Assembly (NCBI GenBank): GCA_017525875.1
Contig: JAFXSG010000013.1
Location: 64,154 to 128,153, forward strand
DNA length: 64,000 bases
From: Clostridia bacterium
GTDB taxonomy: Bacteria > Bacillota > Clostridia > Christensenellales > CAG-138
Reading direction: 5' to 3'
Positions 24,500 to 33,296 of the stretch are shown piece by piece. The translations under genes were made by a program, and so were the position numbers. Each line of letters begins with the position of its first letter. Within the stretch, counting starts at the first letter, position 1. Under the pieces are notes generated by a model. That model saw only the letters and a list, made by a program, of their open reading frames with translations. It did not search any database and was not told where the DNA came from.

Positions 24500-26206
24500 A
24501 TGAATACTTTAGACAGATTGAAAAATCGTGCGATATTGAACGCGGTTTCCGCGTACGGAGGGATCTGCCGCAGGAGCTATCTCAACGCCGCAAAGCGTAC
24601 CGACAGGGTGGAAAAGAAGGTGCTCAGCGGCATCCTCAGGCGAAATGCCGATACTGAATTCGGGATCAAAAACCGGTTCCGTGACATACGTACCATCGAA
24701 GACTATCAGGATACGGTTCCCTTCAGCGTCTATTCAGACTACGCGGACTATCTTGATCGCACTGCGATGCGCGGCGAGCAGAATCTCATCACGAGCGACC
24801 GCATATCGTTCCTTGCCGATACCTCCGGCACGACCGGCATAACCAAGCATATCCCCGTCGTTCCCCGCTCCTATGCACCATATCTCGGGTGCATGGCCAT
24901 GTATTTCAACCTGCTTAAAAAGGAGCTGAAGACGCGCGGTCTTCGCGGAGGCAAAGTGCTGAATACGATCGAAAGCGAGAGCTCGGTCACGCCCGGAGGC
25001 ATCCGTCAGGGCTTTATATCCGCTTTTGTCGTCGGCAATTCAAGATTTCTGATCGAGAACGCGACCTGCCTGCCGCTCGAAGTGCTCGGATACGGCGCAA
25101 CGATCGACATGAAGTATATCAAAGCCCGCTGCGCGCTTGCGGAGGCGGAGCTCGTAGGTGCGGTTAGCGCGTTCATGTCCACCGTTACCGATCTGATGTA
25201 TTACATCACCGAAAATCACGAGATGCTCGAGCGCGATATCGCAAGCGGCGGGATCGACGCATCGATCAACATCCCTCCTGAGCTGCGCGCAAGCCTGCGC
25301 CGTCGCTTCAAGCCAGACCCCGAACGAGCGGAAGCGATCAGAAGGGCTTTTTCCTGCGGTACGCACGAGGGCTTAGTTCCGAGGCTTTGGCCCGGGATGT
25401 CGCTTATCGTCGCTATCGGGACCGGTGAATTTGCTCCGTTCGCCGAAAAAATGCGCTACTATTGCGGCGGCAGGGTAAAATTCTGTTATTCGATGTACTG
25501 CGCTTCGGAATCGCTGTTCGCAAGCGCCGTGAACGTAGAGGACGAGAATTATCTGATGCTCGCCCACGCGGGTTTTTTCGAGTTCATACCCGTTGACGAT
25601 GAATTCGATGAAAACACTATGCGCCCGCTGCTGCTGCACGAGCTCGAAGTCGGCAAGCATTACGAGGTAGTCGTAACGAGCCTTGCCGGGCTCTACCGCT
25701 ATCGGATCAACGACGTTATCGTCGTTACCGGTTATGAGGGGAAATCGCCGCTCATCCGCTTTGCGTACAGGAAGAATCAGCTCATTAACATCACCGGCAT
25801 TAAGTTGACGGCGGAGCATATCACAAACGCGATCGCCGGCTTTGAAAAACGCATCGGCGTCAAGGTGCTCGATTACAGCCTGTATCCGGATCTGTCCCGT
25901 GCGCCGTGGCGCATACAGGCTTTTATGGAGCTTGACGGCGAGATCCCGTCCGAGATGCAGTCCTCCGTCCCGTCCGTTTTCGATGAGGAGCTCTCTAAGG
26001 TCAACGCCGAGCACGGGCATATGCTGAAGATCGGCGAGTCCTCTCCTTCCGTCGTTTGTACAGTCGCACGCGGCAGCTACGAACGTTACCGCGCCGAACG
26101 CGCAAAGCAGAAACTATCCGGCAACCAAGTAAAGGCTGTTCGCTATATAGATACTCCGGACAAGCTCGAATACTTTAACTCCTGTGTAGAAAAGGTTTAC
26201 GAATAA
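24500..26206 (+). CDS. GH3-family acyl-acid amido synthetase
   Basis: 568 residues. GH3 enzymes adenylate a carboxylic acid with ATP and transfer the acyl group to an amine, usually an amino acid; plant members conjugate auxin and jasmonate. Motif I is LADTSGTTG (TSGTTG at 108-113), motif II reads YCASES (333-338; plants have YASSE), motif III is LYRYRINDVIVVTGY (about 398-412), where the usual YR(V/I)GD has Asn in place of Gly, and RKNQLINITGIKL (about 424-436) is the hinge. Start: ATG at 24500 with AAGGG four bases upstream; earlier in-frame ATGs at 24440 and 24485 have none. The amidase gene begins one base after its stop. The acyl substrate and the amine are unknown. Confidence 0.85.
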   Translation: MNTLDRLKNRAILNAVSAYGGICRRSYLNAAKRTDRVEKKVLSGILRRNADTEFGIKNRFRDIRTIEDYQDTVPFSVYSDYADYLDRTAMRGEQNLITSDRISFLADTSGTTGITKHIPVVPRSYAPYLGCMAMYFNLLKKELKTRGLRGGKVLNTIESESSVTPGGIRQGFISAFVVGNSRFLIENATCLPLEVLGYGATIDMKYIKARCALAEAELVGAVSAFMSTVTDLMYYITENHEMLERDIASGGIDASINIPPELRASLRRRFKPDPERAEAIRRAFSCGTHEGLVPRLWPGMSLIVAIGTGEFAPFAEKMRYYCGGRVKFCYSMYCASESLFASAVNVEDENYLMLAHAGFFEFIPVDDEFDENTMRPLLLHELEVGKHYEVVVTSLAGLYRYRINDVIVVTGYEGKSPLIRFAYRKNQLINITGIKLTAEHITNAIAGFEKRIGVKVLDYSLYPDLSRAPWRIQAFMELDGEIPSEMQSSVPSVFDEELSKVNAEHGHMLKIGESSPSVVCTVARGSYERYRAERAKQKLSGNQVKAVRYIDTPDKLEYFNSCVEKVYE

Positions 26207-26207
26207 T

Positions 26208-27281
26208 ATGAAAAAGCAGATCCTCAGACGAGCTGAAAGCAAAACGCTCGATACGCTCAAGGTCATCCATCCGGGTATCTTCATGCTCGAATTCAACGGC
26301 GACTACGGACTTGACGAGCTGCTCGGGACCGGAGCCAAGGATATCGCCGGCATGGCGCGCTTCATTCAGAGGAGAACGCGCAGGATCGCTCCTGTCCTCA
26401 ACATGAAGCCCGTCGACTTCGCCTGCTCAGCCTTCAACGTGAGAAACGAGAACGGGAACGTGCTCATGGGCCGCAACTTCGATTACAAGGAGTCGCCCTG
26501 CCTCATCCTGTGGACCCACCCCGAAAACGGCTACCGCAGCATCAACACGCTGACGGTAAATTTCATGCTCTACGGTGTGAAGCACCAACGCCTTGACCGC
26601 CAAAAACGACCGCTGCGCCTCATGGGCGCACCGTACGTCTGCATGGACGGCATGAACGAGATGGGGCTCGCATGCGCGATCCTCGAGATCAAGGCGAGAC
26701 CCACGAAGCAGTCGACCGGCAGGATCCCCGTTATCCCACCTATAATCGTTCGGACCGTCCTCGATAAATGCTCAACGGTCGACGAAGCCATCGAGCAGTT
26801 CAGCAAATATGATATGAACGATCTTATCGGCGTAAACTATCACTATATGCTTGCGGACGCCGAAGGTCGCAGCGCCGTAATCGAATACGTTGACGACAAG
26901 ATCAGCATCATCCGCCCTGCGAAAGAGGGCGATGATACCGTCGTTACCAATTATTTTCTCACCGATGGCGCGGATAACACGAAAGGCCGCGGGTTCGACC
27001 GTTTTGACGACATCAGCGAAAGGCTCTGCGGCTGCGGTCACAGCATGAGCGAGCTTGATGTGATGGAGCTTTTGAGCCGCAACACGCTTTACTATCACCA
27101 CCCGAGGCTTCCGCACATGGTCACGACCTGCTGGAGCAACGTTTTCGATCTTGAAGAAAAGACCTTGCTGAACTGCTGCGGTATGGAATATGCCGAAGGT
27201 TACAAATTCAGCCTTGACAAGCCCTGTGAATACGAAAGGATCAGCACCGGCATCAAATTCGAGAAGAAGGAGCGGCACTAA
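26208..27281 (+). CDS. Choloylglycine hydrolase-family amidase (Ntn hydrolase)
   Basis: 357 residues. The catalytic cysteine is Cys73 in FACSAFNV; Arg89 and Asp92 in GRNFDY follow at the same distances (+16, +19) as in bile salt hydrolases. DGMNEMGLACAILEIK and VVTNYF match further active-site segments. Two differences matter: about 72 residues precede the cysteine, so the enzyme would need to cleave itself to free its N-terminus, and Glu stands where bile salt hydrolases have the substrate-binding Asn of GLNFPG. It hydrolyses a linear amide of unknown identity (bile acid conjugate, acyl-amino acid or similar). No signal peptide is evident. Translation is coupled to the GH3 gene. Confidence 0.85.
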   Translation: MKKQILRRAESKTLDTLKVIHPGIFMLEFNGDYGLDELLGTGAKDIAGMARFIQRRTRRIAPVLNMKPVDFACSAFNVRNENGNVLMGRNFDYKESPCLILWTHPENGYRSINTLTVNFMLYGVKHQRLDRQKRPLRLMGAPYVCMDGMNEMGLACAILEIKARPTKQSTGRIPVIPPIIVRTVLDKCSTVDEAIEQFSKYDMNDLIGVNYHYMLADAEGRSAVIEYVDDKISIIRPAKEGDDTVVTNYFLTDGADNTKGRGFDRFDDISERLCGCGHSMSELDVMELLSRNTLYYHHPRLPHMVTTCWSNVFDLEEKTLLNCCGMEYAEGYKFSLDKPCEYERISTGIKFEKKERH

Positions 27282-27287
27282 TCCCAA

Positions 27288-28010
27288 ATGAAAGCCAATA
27301 CCGAAAAGAAGATCATCCTGAGCGCCAAAGAGCTTTACAAGACCTATGGAAAGGGCGAAGCCGCCGTGCATGCGCTGAATGACGTTTCGCTCGATATTTA
27401 CGAGGGCGAGCTGCTCGCGATCCTCGGCAGTTCAGGCTCCGGCAAGAGCACGCTCCTCAATATGCTCGGCGGAATGGATAAGCCTGACAGCGGCAGCATC
27501 ACCATTGGCGGTCGTGAGCTCAGCGCGCTCAAGGACCGCGAACTGACTCGTTACCGCAAGGACGACGTCGGCTTTGTTTTTCAATCCTTTAACCTCATTG
27601 CCGAGCTCACCGCAAAGGAAAACGTCGCCATGACCGCAGTCGCGGAAAAGGGCGGCGATATCGTGACCGAGATGCTGGAGCTCGTCGGTCTGGGAGCAAA
27701 GCTCGATTCATACCCGACGCAGATGTCTGGCGGTGAACAGCAGCGCGTTTCCATCGCAAGGGCGCTCGCCAAGAACCCGCGGCTGCTGCTCTGCGACGAG
27801 CCGACCGGCGCACTCGATTACGAGACGGGCAAGCAGATACTTATCGCGCTTGAGAAGCTTGTGCGAGATCACGGCAAGACCGTCGTAATCGTTACGCACA
27901 CGCAGGAGATAGGCCGCATGGCCGACCGCGTCATCCGCATGCGCAGCGGCCGCATCATAGAAAGATCCGTCAATGAATCCCCCGTTTCCGCGGAGATCAT
28001 GGAGTGGTAA
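27288..28010 (+). CDS. ABC transporter ATP-binding protein (LolD/MacB type)
   Basis: 240 residues with Walker [11 protein letters not shown]-loop VFQSFNLI, signature [17 protein letters not shown], Walker [13 protein letters not shown] and the switch histidine in [10 protein letters not shown]. It belongs to the group that powers FtsX-like permeases, moving substrates such as lipoproteins, peptides or antibiotics by mechanotransmission. It starts six bases after the amidase and ends three bases before the permease, so the two form one transporter. Confidence 0.92.
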   Translation: MKANTEKKIILSAKELYKTYGKGEAAVHALNDVSLDIYEGELLAILGSSGSGKSTLLNMLGGMDKPDSGSITIGGRELSALKDRELTRYRKDDVGFVFQSFNLIAELTAKENVAMTAVAEKGGDIVTEMLELVGLGAKLDSYPTQMSGGEQQRVSIARALAKNPRLLLCDEPTGALDYETGKQILIALEKLVRDHGKTVVIVTHTQEIGRMADRVIRMRSGRIIERSVNESPVSAEIMEW

Positions 28011-28013
28011 GCT

Positions 28014-31000
28014 ATGAGAAGGATGATCCTTCCTATAATCAAAAAATACTGGAAGCTGCTGCTTTCCGCAATGCTTGTTTCCGCGCTCGGCTGCGGTATC
28101 ATGATCGGCATGGGCGGCGCGTACGTTTCCTTTGACAAATCGCTGAACGATTACGTTCACGATAATCTCTATCCCTCTGCCATCATTACGACCGACGTTA
28201 TAAACAGGAGCAGGGCTGAGAGTATCGCGGCTATACCCGGCGTTACTGCAGTAAATACGCGGCTTTGCGGCGACACGGTCATGGTGGACCCCGGTGCAAG
28301 GTATCTCTCCGTCCGCGTTTTTTCCATGAACGACGGCGATCTGCAAAAGTTTCATATTTGGGACAGCTTCGACTGCGGCGATACCCAGTCCGTCATGCTC
28401 GAATACAATTATGCCGTGGACAACAACATTCGCGCCGGCGATATCGTGCGTTTCAAGCTTGGTGAAGAATACAGGAGCTACGTAGTCTCCGCGCTCGTGA
28501 CAGCGCCTGAAACGTTGAGCGTTCAGATCACCGATGATTCCTGGGGCGCGAACCCCGATTTCGGTTTTGCTTATTTCAGCTCCGACCTGCTCGTGAAGGA
28601 GACCGAGAAGGAGCGTGAAAAAGCGCGTGAGGAGCTTGATGAGCGCGGCAGCGAGCTTCAGGACGCCAAGGATGATGCCGACAAGCAGTTCGAAGACGCG
28701 AAAAAGCAGCTCGACGACGCGAAAGCGCTGCTTGAGGAAAGTGAGCAAAACTTTCTCGAGGCAAGATCAGAGGCTGAAGATCAAAAGAAAAAGCTTGCGA
28801 ACGCAAAAAAGACGCTGACCGAAAATCGGCGCAAGCTCGTAAAGAGCATATCCGATCTGAACGCCGCCGAAAAGCAGCTCCGAAGCGGCAAAGCGCAGGT
28901 CGAGGACGCCATTGAAAAGCTCGAGCAGGCGCGGGACGCGCTTGCGCAGATCGACAGAAGCCTTGCGGAGCTGAACGCTTCATACGACGAGCTCACCGCG
29001 GCGAACGTGGTCTCGGCGATCGAGCTGATGCGCGATCTTCCGTCGGATACCCCGCTCGATTCGATCTTCGATGCGCATGCAAGGCTGACCCATTTTCTTG
29101 CGCTTGCCGCCCAATACGGGTTCGAATATGACGAGAACACCCCTCTCAGCAATATAGCTGCGGAACTTAACCTGTTCATCAGCCGTGTGGAAAGCGATTA
29201 CAGCTATCTCAATTCCGACACAGTGCGCGGGCTTATCGAACGCGCACAAAACGGTGAGGATATCAGCGGCGACCCGGAGTATGCTCATCTTGCGGAGGTA
29301 ATCGGCCGCTATGACGACACGCTTCAAAACGGCGGCGATATAGTTACAGCGTACAATAACGCGCTCAACAACGTCACGAGCCTTCATAACGAGATCCGCA
29401 GCAGCCGTATTGTCGAGGCGCTCGCGCTGATGAGCGTCTACGGAGCTGATATGACGCTGGCCCAGGTGAACAGCAGTATGCAGGATCTTCACCGGCTCGT
29501 CGATGCGCTCGAGACGGCAACCGGTTCCCATATCAGGACCGTCGGTCAGCTTATCTATGCGTATAACACGACCAAGACGAGGCTTGAAAACTCCATCGCG
29601 GAGCTGAACAGGCAGCGTGCCGCCATCGTTGCGGAGCTTCAAAAGCAGGGCATTAGCGAAAACCAGATCGGCAGCAAGCTTGCGGAGCTTCGCAGACAGT
29701 CCGCCGATATCGATTCGCAGCTCGCCTCGATCCCGGGCGCGATATCACAATGTGAGGAAGGCATCGCGGAGATCGACCGCCGCATCCCCGAGATCGATGA
29801 AGCGATCGCCCAGATCGATGAACAGCTCAGGGAGGCCGAGCAGCAGCTCAACGACGCGCGAAGCGAGTATTCAAAAGGCGAAGCTGAGTATGAAAAGAGC
29901 CTTGCCGACGCCATGAGTGAGTTCGCCAGCCTGCGCGAAGAGCTTCTCAAGGCATATGCAGACCTTGAAGAAGGCCAGGGCTACGAGGAACTGACCAATC
30001 AGTTCATGCTCTATTTTGATCCCGCTATGGATCAGGCCGGGCTGCTCCGCAGTGCCGAAGAGGCGCTCGGCAGCGACGTCACGATCAAGAAGAGCTTCAT
30101 CTATGAGAATTCCGGCGTCAAGAACCGCATAGATACCAATATTGCTCCGATCGAAACGATGTCCACATTCATGCCGATGGTGTTCTTTATCGTCATTCTG
30201 GTTGTCGTGTTCCTGTTCATGTCCCTTATCATCCGCCAGTGCCGCCGCGAGATCGGCATCCTGCGCGCGCTCGGCTTCTCATCGGGAAGCATACGTCTGC
30301 TCTACTGCGGAGTCGATCTTATCGTTTCGGTCCTTGCCATCATTCTCGGTGTCGCGCTCGGGATCGGAGTTATGCGCTACGTAGGTGGATACTACCGTGA
30401 TTTCTTCCCCCTCCCCTGCTTTGAATACACTTTGAACTGGAGGACGGTCCTGCTCTCCGCGGTCCTTACGATCGCGGTCGGTCAGGCGGCAACGCTGATC
30501 GGCACAACGGTGATCTCCAAGATCTCGCCCTCCGAGGCGATGACCCGTCCCACACCGCAGACCGCGAAGATCCCGAAGTTGATCTCGTTCTTCACTAAGC
30601 GTTCCAAACCGATGGTGAAGTTCAGCATCAGCTCCATGCTGCGCAACAAGGGCAGGTTCCTGTTTTCGGTCATCTGCGTTGCGGCGTCCGTAATGATGAT
30701 CTTCTCTTCGTTTGCGTTCATAACTTCTAAGAACCATATCCTGACGGAGCTTTACACGGACCGCATCCATTACGACTGCCAGATTTTTTTCGACGGGCAG
30801 CCCGGTGACGAAGTGTTAAACAGCCTTGCCGCGCTTCCATACGTTTCAAACGTTCAGAGCCTGCGCTATTACGAGCGTGACGTGGAATTCAACGGCAGGA
30901 CCGCCTCCGCGGTCATAAACGCGACCGAGCCCGGCACGGAGCTCATCAGCATTTTCGGCAGGGACGGAGAACCCATTCCGCTTCCCGGCGACGGTATCAT

Positions 31001-31694
31001 CCTCGAGCGCCATCTTTGCGACGAGCTCGGCGTTAAGCAGGGCGACAGTGTGAGGATCGATGGCACGGAGTTCCGCGTTGAAGCGGTTTCCGAGCAGTCC
31101 GTGAGTCGCTTCCAGTACGTCTCCTCCGAAGAAGCGGATAGGCTCGGCGATACAAGCCTCGGCTGTCTCATACTGAATATCAACGAAGAGGATGAGCAGC
31201 AGCTTCTTTCAAGGCTCACGGATACCGACGATTATCTGTATTCTGTATTCACGAGGCTTTCATATGAGGGCAATGCAAAGGTCTTCCGCACCTATGACAT
31301 CGCGACTATGGTCATCATAGGCTTTGCTGTCATCATCGGCCTGACGATCGTTTACAACACGACGCAGACGAACCTGCTTGAAAGGAAGAAGGAGCTCTGC
31401 GTGCTTCGTACGCTCGGATTCCAGCGCAGCTCCATCTCCGGGAGTTGGTTCGTGCAGAGCGTGCTGCAGTTCATCTGTTCCTGCGCGATCGGTCTCCCCG
31501 TCGGTATCTTCATAGCCAAGGCTGCGCTTTCAAAGCTCAGCACCGAGGGGCGCGAATACGTCTTTGCGAACGGCCCTAAGGAATACGCGCTGACCGTGCT
31601 GATCGTTTTCGCATACATCGTGATCAGCCATATCCTTGCGATGAATTCGCTCAAGCATTGGAACATCGTTGAAGCCGTCAAGGAAAAGGAATGA
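28014..31694 (+). CDS. FtsX-type ABC permease with long coiled-coil extracellular domain
   Basis: 1226 residues, much larger than usual. One helix at residues 13-35 is followed by a large extracellular region. Two long heptad-rich charged stretches (about 195-320 and 530-650; e.g. EREKAREELDERGSELQDAK) flank a globular part. The first FtsX domain (about 715-830; ILRALGFSSGSIRLLY) and second (about 880-1226; VLRTLGFQRSSISGSW) complete the usual two-module permease. The design resembles the YhgE/Pip or SMC-like hairpin of some Gram-positive exporters and Macrolide-type MacB periplasmic stalks; what the coiled coil contacts is unknown. Last gene of the four-gene operon; a terminator follows. Confidence 0.88.
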   Translation: MRRMILPIIKKYWKLLLSAMLVSALGCGIMIGMGGAYVSFDKSLNDYVHDNLYPSAIITTDVINRSRAESIAAIPGVTAVNTRLCGDTVMVDPGARYLSVRVFSMNDGDLQKFHIWDSFDCGDTQSVMLEYNYAVDNNIRAGDIVRFKLGEEYRSYVVSALVTAPETLSVQITDDSWGANPDFGFAYFSSDLLVKETEKEREKAREELDERGSELQDAKDDADKQFEDAKKQLDDAKALLEESEQNFLEARSEAEDQKKKLANAKKTLTENRRKLVKSISDLNAAEKQLRSGKAQVEDAIEKLEQARDALAQIDRSLAELNASYDELTAANVVSAIELMRDLPSDTPLDSIFDAHARLTHFLALAAQYGFEYDENTPLSNIAAELNLFISRVESDYSYLNSDTVRGLIERAQNGEDISGDPEYAHLAEVIGRYDDTLQNGGDIVTAYNNALNNVTSLHNEIRSSRIVEALALMSVYGADMTLAQVNSSMQDLHRLVDALETATGSHIRTVGQLIYAYNTTKTRLENSIAELNRQRAAIVAELQKQGISENQIGSKLAELRRQSADIDSQLASIPGAISQCEEGIAEIDRRIPEIDEAIAQIDEQLREAEQQLNDARSEYSKGEAEYEKSLADAMSEFASLREELLKAYADLEEGQGYEELTNQFMLYFDPAMDQAGLLRSAEEALGSDVTIKKSFIYENSGVKNRIDTNIAPIETMSTFMPMVFFIVILVVVFLFMSLIIRQCRREIGILRALGFSSGSIRLLYCGVDLIVSVLAIILGVALGIGVMRYVGGYYRDFFPLPCFEYTLNWRTVLLSAVLTIAVGQAATLIGTTVISKISPSEAMTRPTPQTAKIPKLISFFTKRSKPMVKFSISSMLRNKGRFLFSVICVAASVMMIFSSFAFITSKNHILTELYTDRIHYDCQIFFDGQPGDEVLNSLAALPYVSNVQSLRYYERDVEFNGRTASAVINATEPGTELISIFGRDGEPIPLPGDGIILERHLCDELGVKQGDSVRIDGTEFRVEAVSEQSVSRFQYVSSEEADRLGDTSLGCLILNINEEDEQQLLSRLTDTDDYLYSVFTRLSYEGNAKVFRTYDIATMVIIGFAVIIGLTIVYNTTQTNLLERKKELCVLRTLGFQRSSISGSWFVQSVLQFICSCAIGLPVGIFIAKAALSKLSTEGREYVFANGPKEYALTVLIVFAYIVISHILAMNSLKHWNIVEAVKEKE

Positions 31695-31760
31695 TCTGTC
31701 CGGTGCTCCCGCCAAGAGTAAGCCCGGCAGATACGATCATATCCCTGAATATGCAAAAAA

Positions 31761-31791
31761 GAAGGAGGGTCGATACCTCCTTCTCGTTTTA
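31761..31791. terminator. Terminator closing the GH3-amidase-ABC operon
   Basis: GAAGGAGG (31761-31768) pairs with CCTCCTTC (31776-31783), then TCGTTTTA. The left side has six A, so it could also stop minus-strand transcripts. Confidence 0.78.
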
Positions 31792-32091
31792 TTCGGTATC
31801 GTGCTAACAGTTTGATCTGGCCCATGGACGGCCGCGGCACTGCAAGGCGCCGAAAGGACTGCTCGGCAGGTACTTCAAATAACCGAAAAGATAAGTAAGG
31901 TAAGGTAAAATCGGAGGAATGACGGAATGGCTCTTCCCTTTCTCTTTGTTCGATTTGCAAGCACCTCATACTTAACTATTGTCAAAGTTCCTGTACACGA
32001 TGCAAACAGAGAAGCCCGAGTAAAAGCCTGCACCGCCCGTTACGATCATACCGCGCCGCCGATGGCGATTCATATAGTATTACAGTGCATC
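31792..32091. other. 300-base stretch without a supportable gene
   Basis: One short ORF (31927-32193) follows a GGAGG at a workable distance, but its translation shows no family resemblance, and it runs across the promoter of the next gene. I see nothing else here. Confidence 0.5.
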
Positions 32092-32120
32092 TTGAAACTT
32101 CGCCGAAGATTTGGTAGAAT
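32092..32120 (+). promoter_or_regulatory. Promoter of the PdaA-like gene
   Basis: TTGAAA (32092-32097), 17-base spacer, TAGAAT (32115-32120), 83 bases before the ATG. Confidence 0.55.
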
Positions 32121-32202
32121 AATGGAGAAAGAGGGGCCGTACTTCCATCCCCTTTTTCAGGCTGCGTTCCTGCATAAGCGGCGCAGTCCATAAAGGAGAA
32201 AT

Positions 32203-33210
32203 ATGAAAAAGATACTTGCTTTAATATTTGCTTTGGTTTTTCTTGCATCAGCAGCGGCCTGCAATTCCAACAAGCCCGCCGGTCCCGGTGAAGTTGATAT
32301 CATCGACGTTCGCCCTGTGGCCACTCCTACGCCGGTCGTGACCGAAGTGCCCGCAACGCCCGAGCCTACGCCCGAACCCACGCCGGATGTCAGTTCAAAG
32401 CGCGGCTGCTTCTACGGAGAGAATACCGGAACCGACAGAACGTTCACGGGGCTTGAACCTCTCCCGCTTTCCGATTTCGGCAATCCGCCGATGGCGAATA
32501 CTCAAAACCTTTCGACCGAATGCATCGAACACGGCTGCGGCAACGCAGTGAACGAGCAGCCGAATATTTCCAGCGTTTATTATCAGGATCTCTTCGACGA
32601 CAACGGTCTGAATGCAATTTGCTATGACAACAAGACCGATGAAAAGATCCTTTATCTCACCTTCGACTGCGGCTACAATAACGGCACTATGGACCAGATC
32701 CTCGACACGCTGCGCGATAAAAACGTTCCTGCCGCTTTCTTCACCACCCTGCCCGAGCTGCGCACCAATTACCAGGTAATGGCCCGTGTCATCAACGACG
32801 GGCATATCCTCGGCAACCATTCGTGCACTCACCCGGACTTTTCTTCGCTGACCAGGCAGCAGATGTATGACGAGGTAAAGGGCTTTGACGATTACCTGAG
32901 GACTCATTTCGGTTATTCGTCCTTGTACTTCCGCTTCCCGATGGGAAAGCACAGTATCGATTCAACTACCTTTTTGAACGAAATGGGATATACCTGCATC
33001 TTCTGGTCGATCGCATACAACGATTGGGATATCAACAATCAACACGGTGCGGACCATGCGTTCGATATCGTGACTGCGAGGCTTCATCCCGGCGCGGTGA
33101 TCCTCCTTCACTCGGTCTCGACCGATAACGCAAGCGCTCTTGGACGCATCATCGACGCCGCTCGCAGCATGGGTTATGAGTTCCGCTCACTGGCGGATTA
33201 CAACAGATGA
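32203..33210 (+). CDS. Polysaccharide deacetylase, PdaA-like
   Basis: 335 residues. An N-terminal signal ends in SAAACNS, so it is probably a lipoprotein (Cys20), followed by a Pro/Thr-rich linker (PTPEP repeats) and a carbohydrate esterase 4 domain. The first motif reads YLTFDCGYNNG, close to the PdaA form (TFDNGYENG), and the zinc histidines lie in GNHSCTHPDFSS. PdaA removes an acetyl group from N-acetylmuramic acid to form the muramic lactam of spore cortex. AAAGGAG precedes the ATG. Confidence 0.86.
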   Translation: MKKILALIFALVFLASAAACNSNKPAGPGEVDIIDVRPVATPTPVVTEVPATPEPTPEPTPDVSSKRGCFYGENTGTDRTFTGLEPLPLSDFGNPPMANTQNLSTECIEHGCGNAVNEQPNISSVYYQDLFDDNGLNAICYDNKTDEKILYLTFDCGYNNGTMDQILDTLRDKNVPAAFFTTLPELRTNYQVMARVINDGHILGNHSCTHPDFSSLTRQQMYDEVKGFDDYLRTHFGYSSLYFRFPMGKHSIDSTTFLNEMGYTCIFWSIAYNDWDINNQHGADHAFDIVTARLHPGAVILLHSVSTDNASALGRIIDAARSMGYEFRSLADYNR

Positions 33211-33228
33211 TCATATCGGGATCAGATC

Positions 33229-33260
33229 AAAGGGAAGCGCAGACTGTGCTTCCCTTTGTA
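33229..33260 (+). terminator. Terminator between the PdaA-like gene and the cysteine desulfidase gene
   Basis: 10-bp stem AAAGGGAAGC / GCTTCCCTTT (33229-33238 with 33248-33257); the T run is short. It lies inside the frame upstream of the desulfidase and argues for a start after it. Confidence 0.6.
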
Positions 33261-33296
33261 AATCTCAAAAGCTTTAAGACGGAGGGAACAGTTACA

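Noticed and set aside
27708-28748. A 346-codon open frame on the minus strand over the ABC genes
   Set aside because: It lies opposite the ABC ATPase and permease genes, which carry clear motifs; no ribosome site and no family resemblance.
31927-32193. 88-codon ORF with a GGAGG at suitable distance
   Set aside because: Its frame crosses the promoter of the PdaA-like gene and the translation is unlike any known protein; chance ORF more likely.
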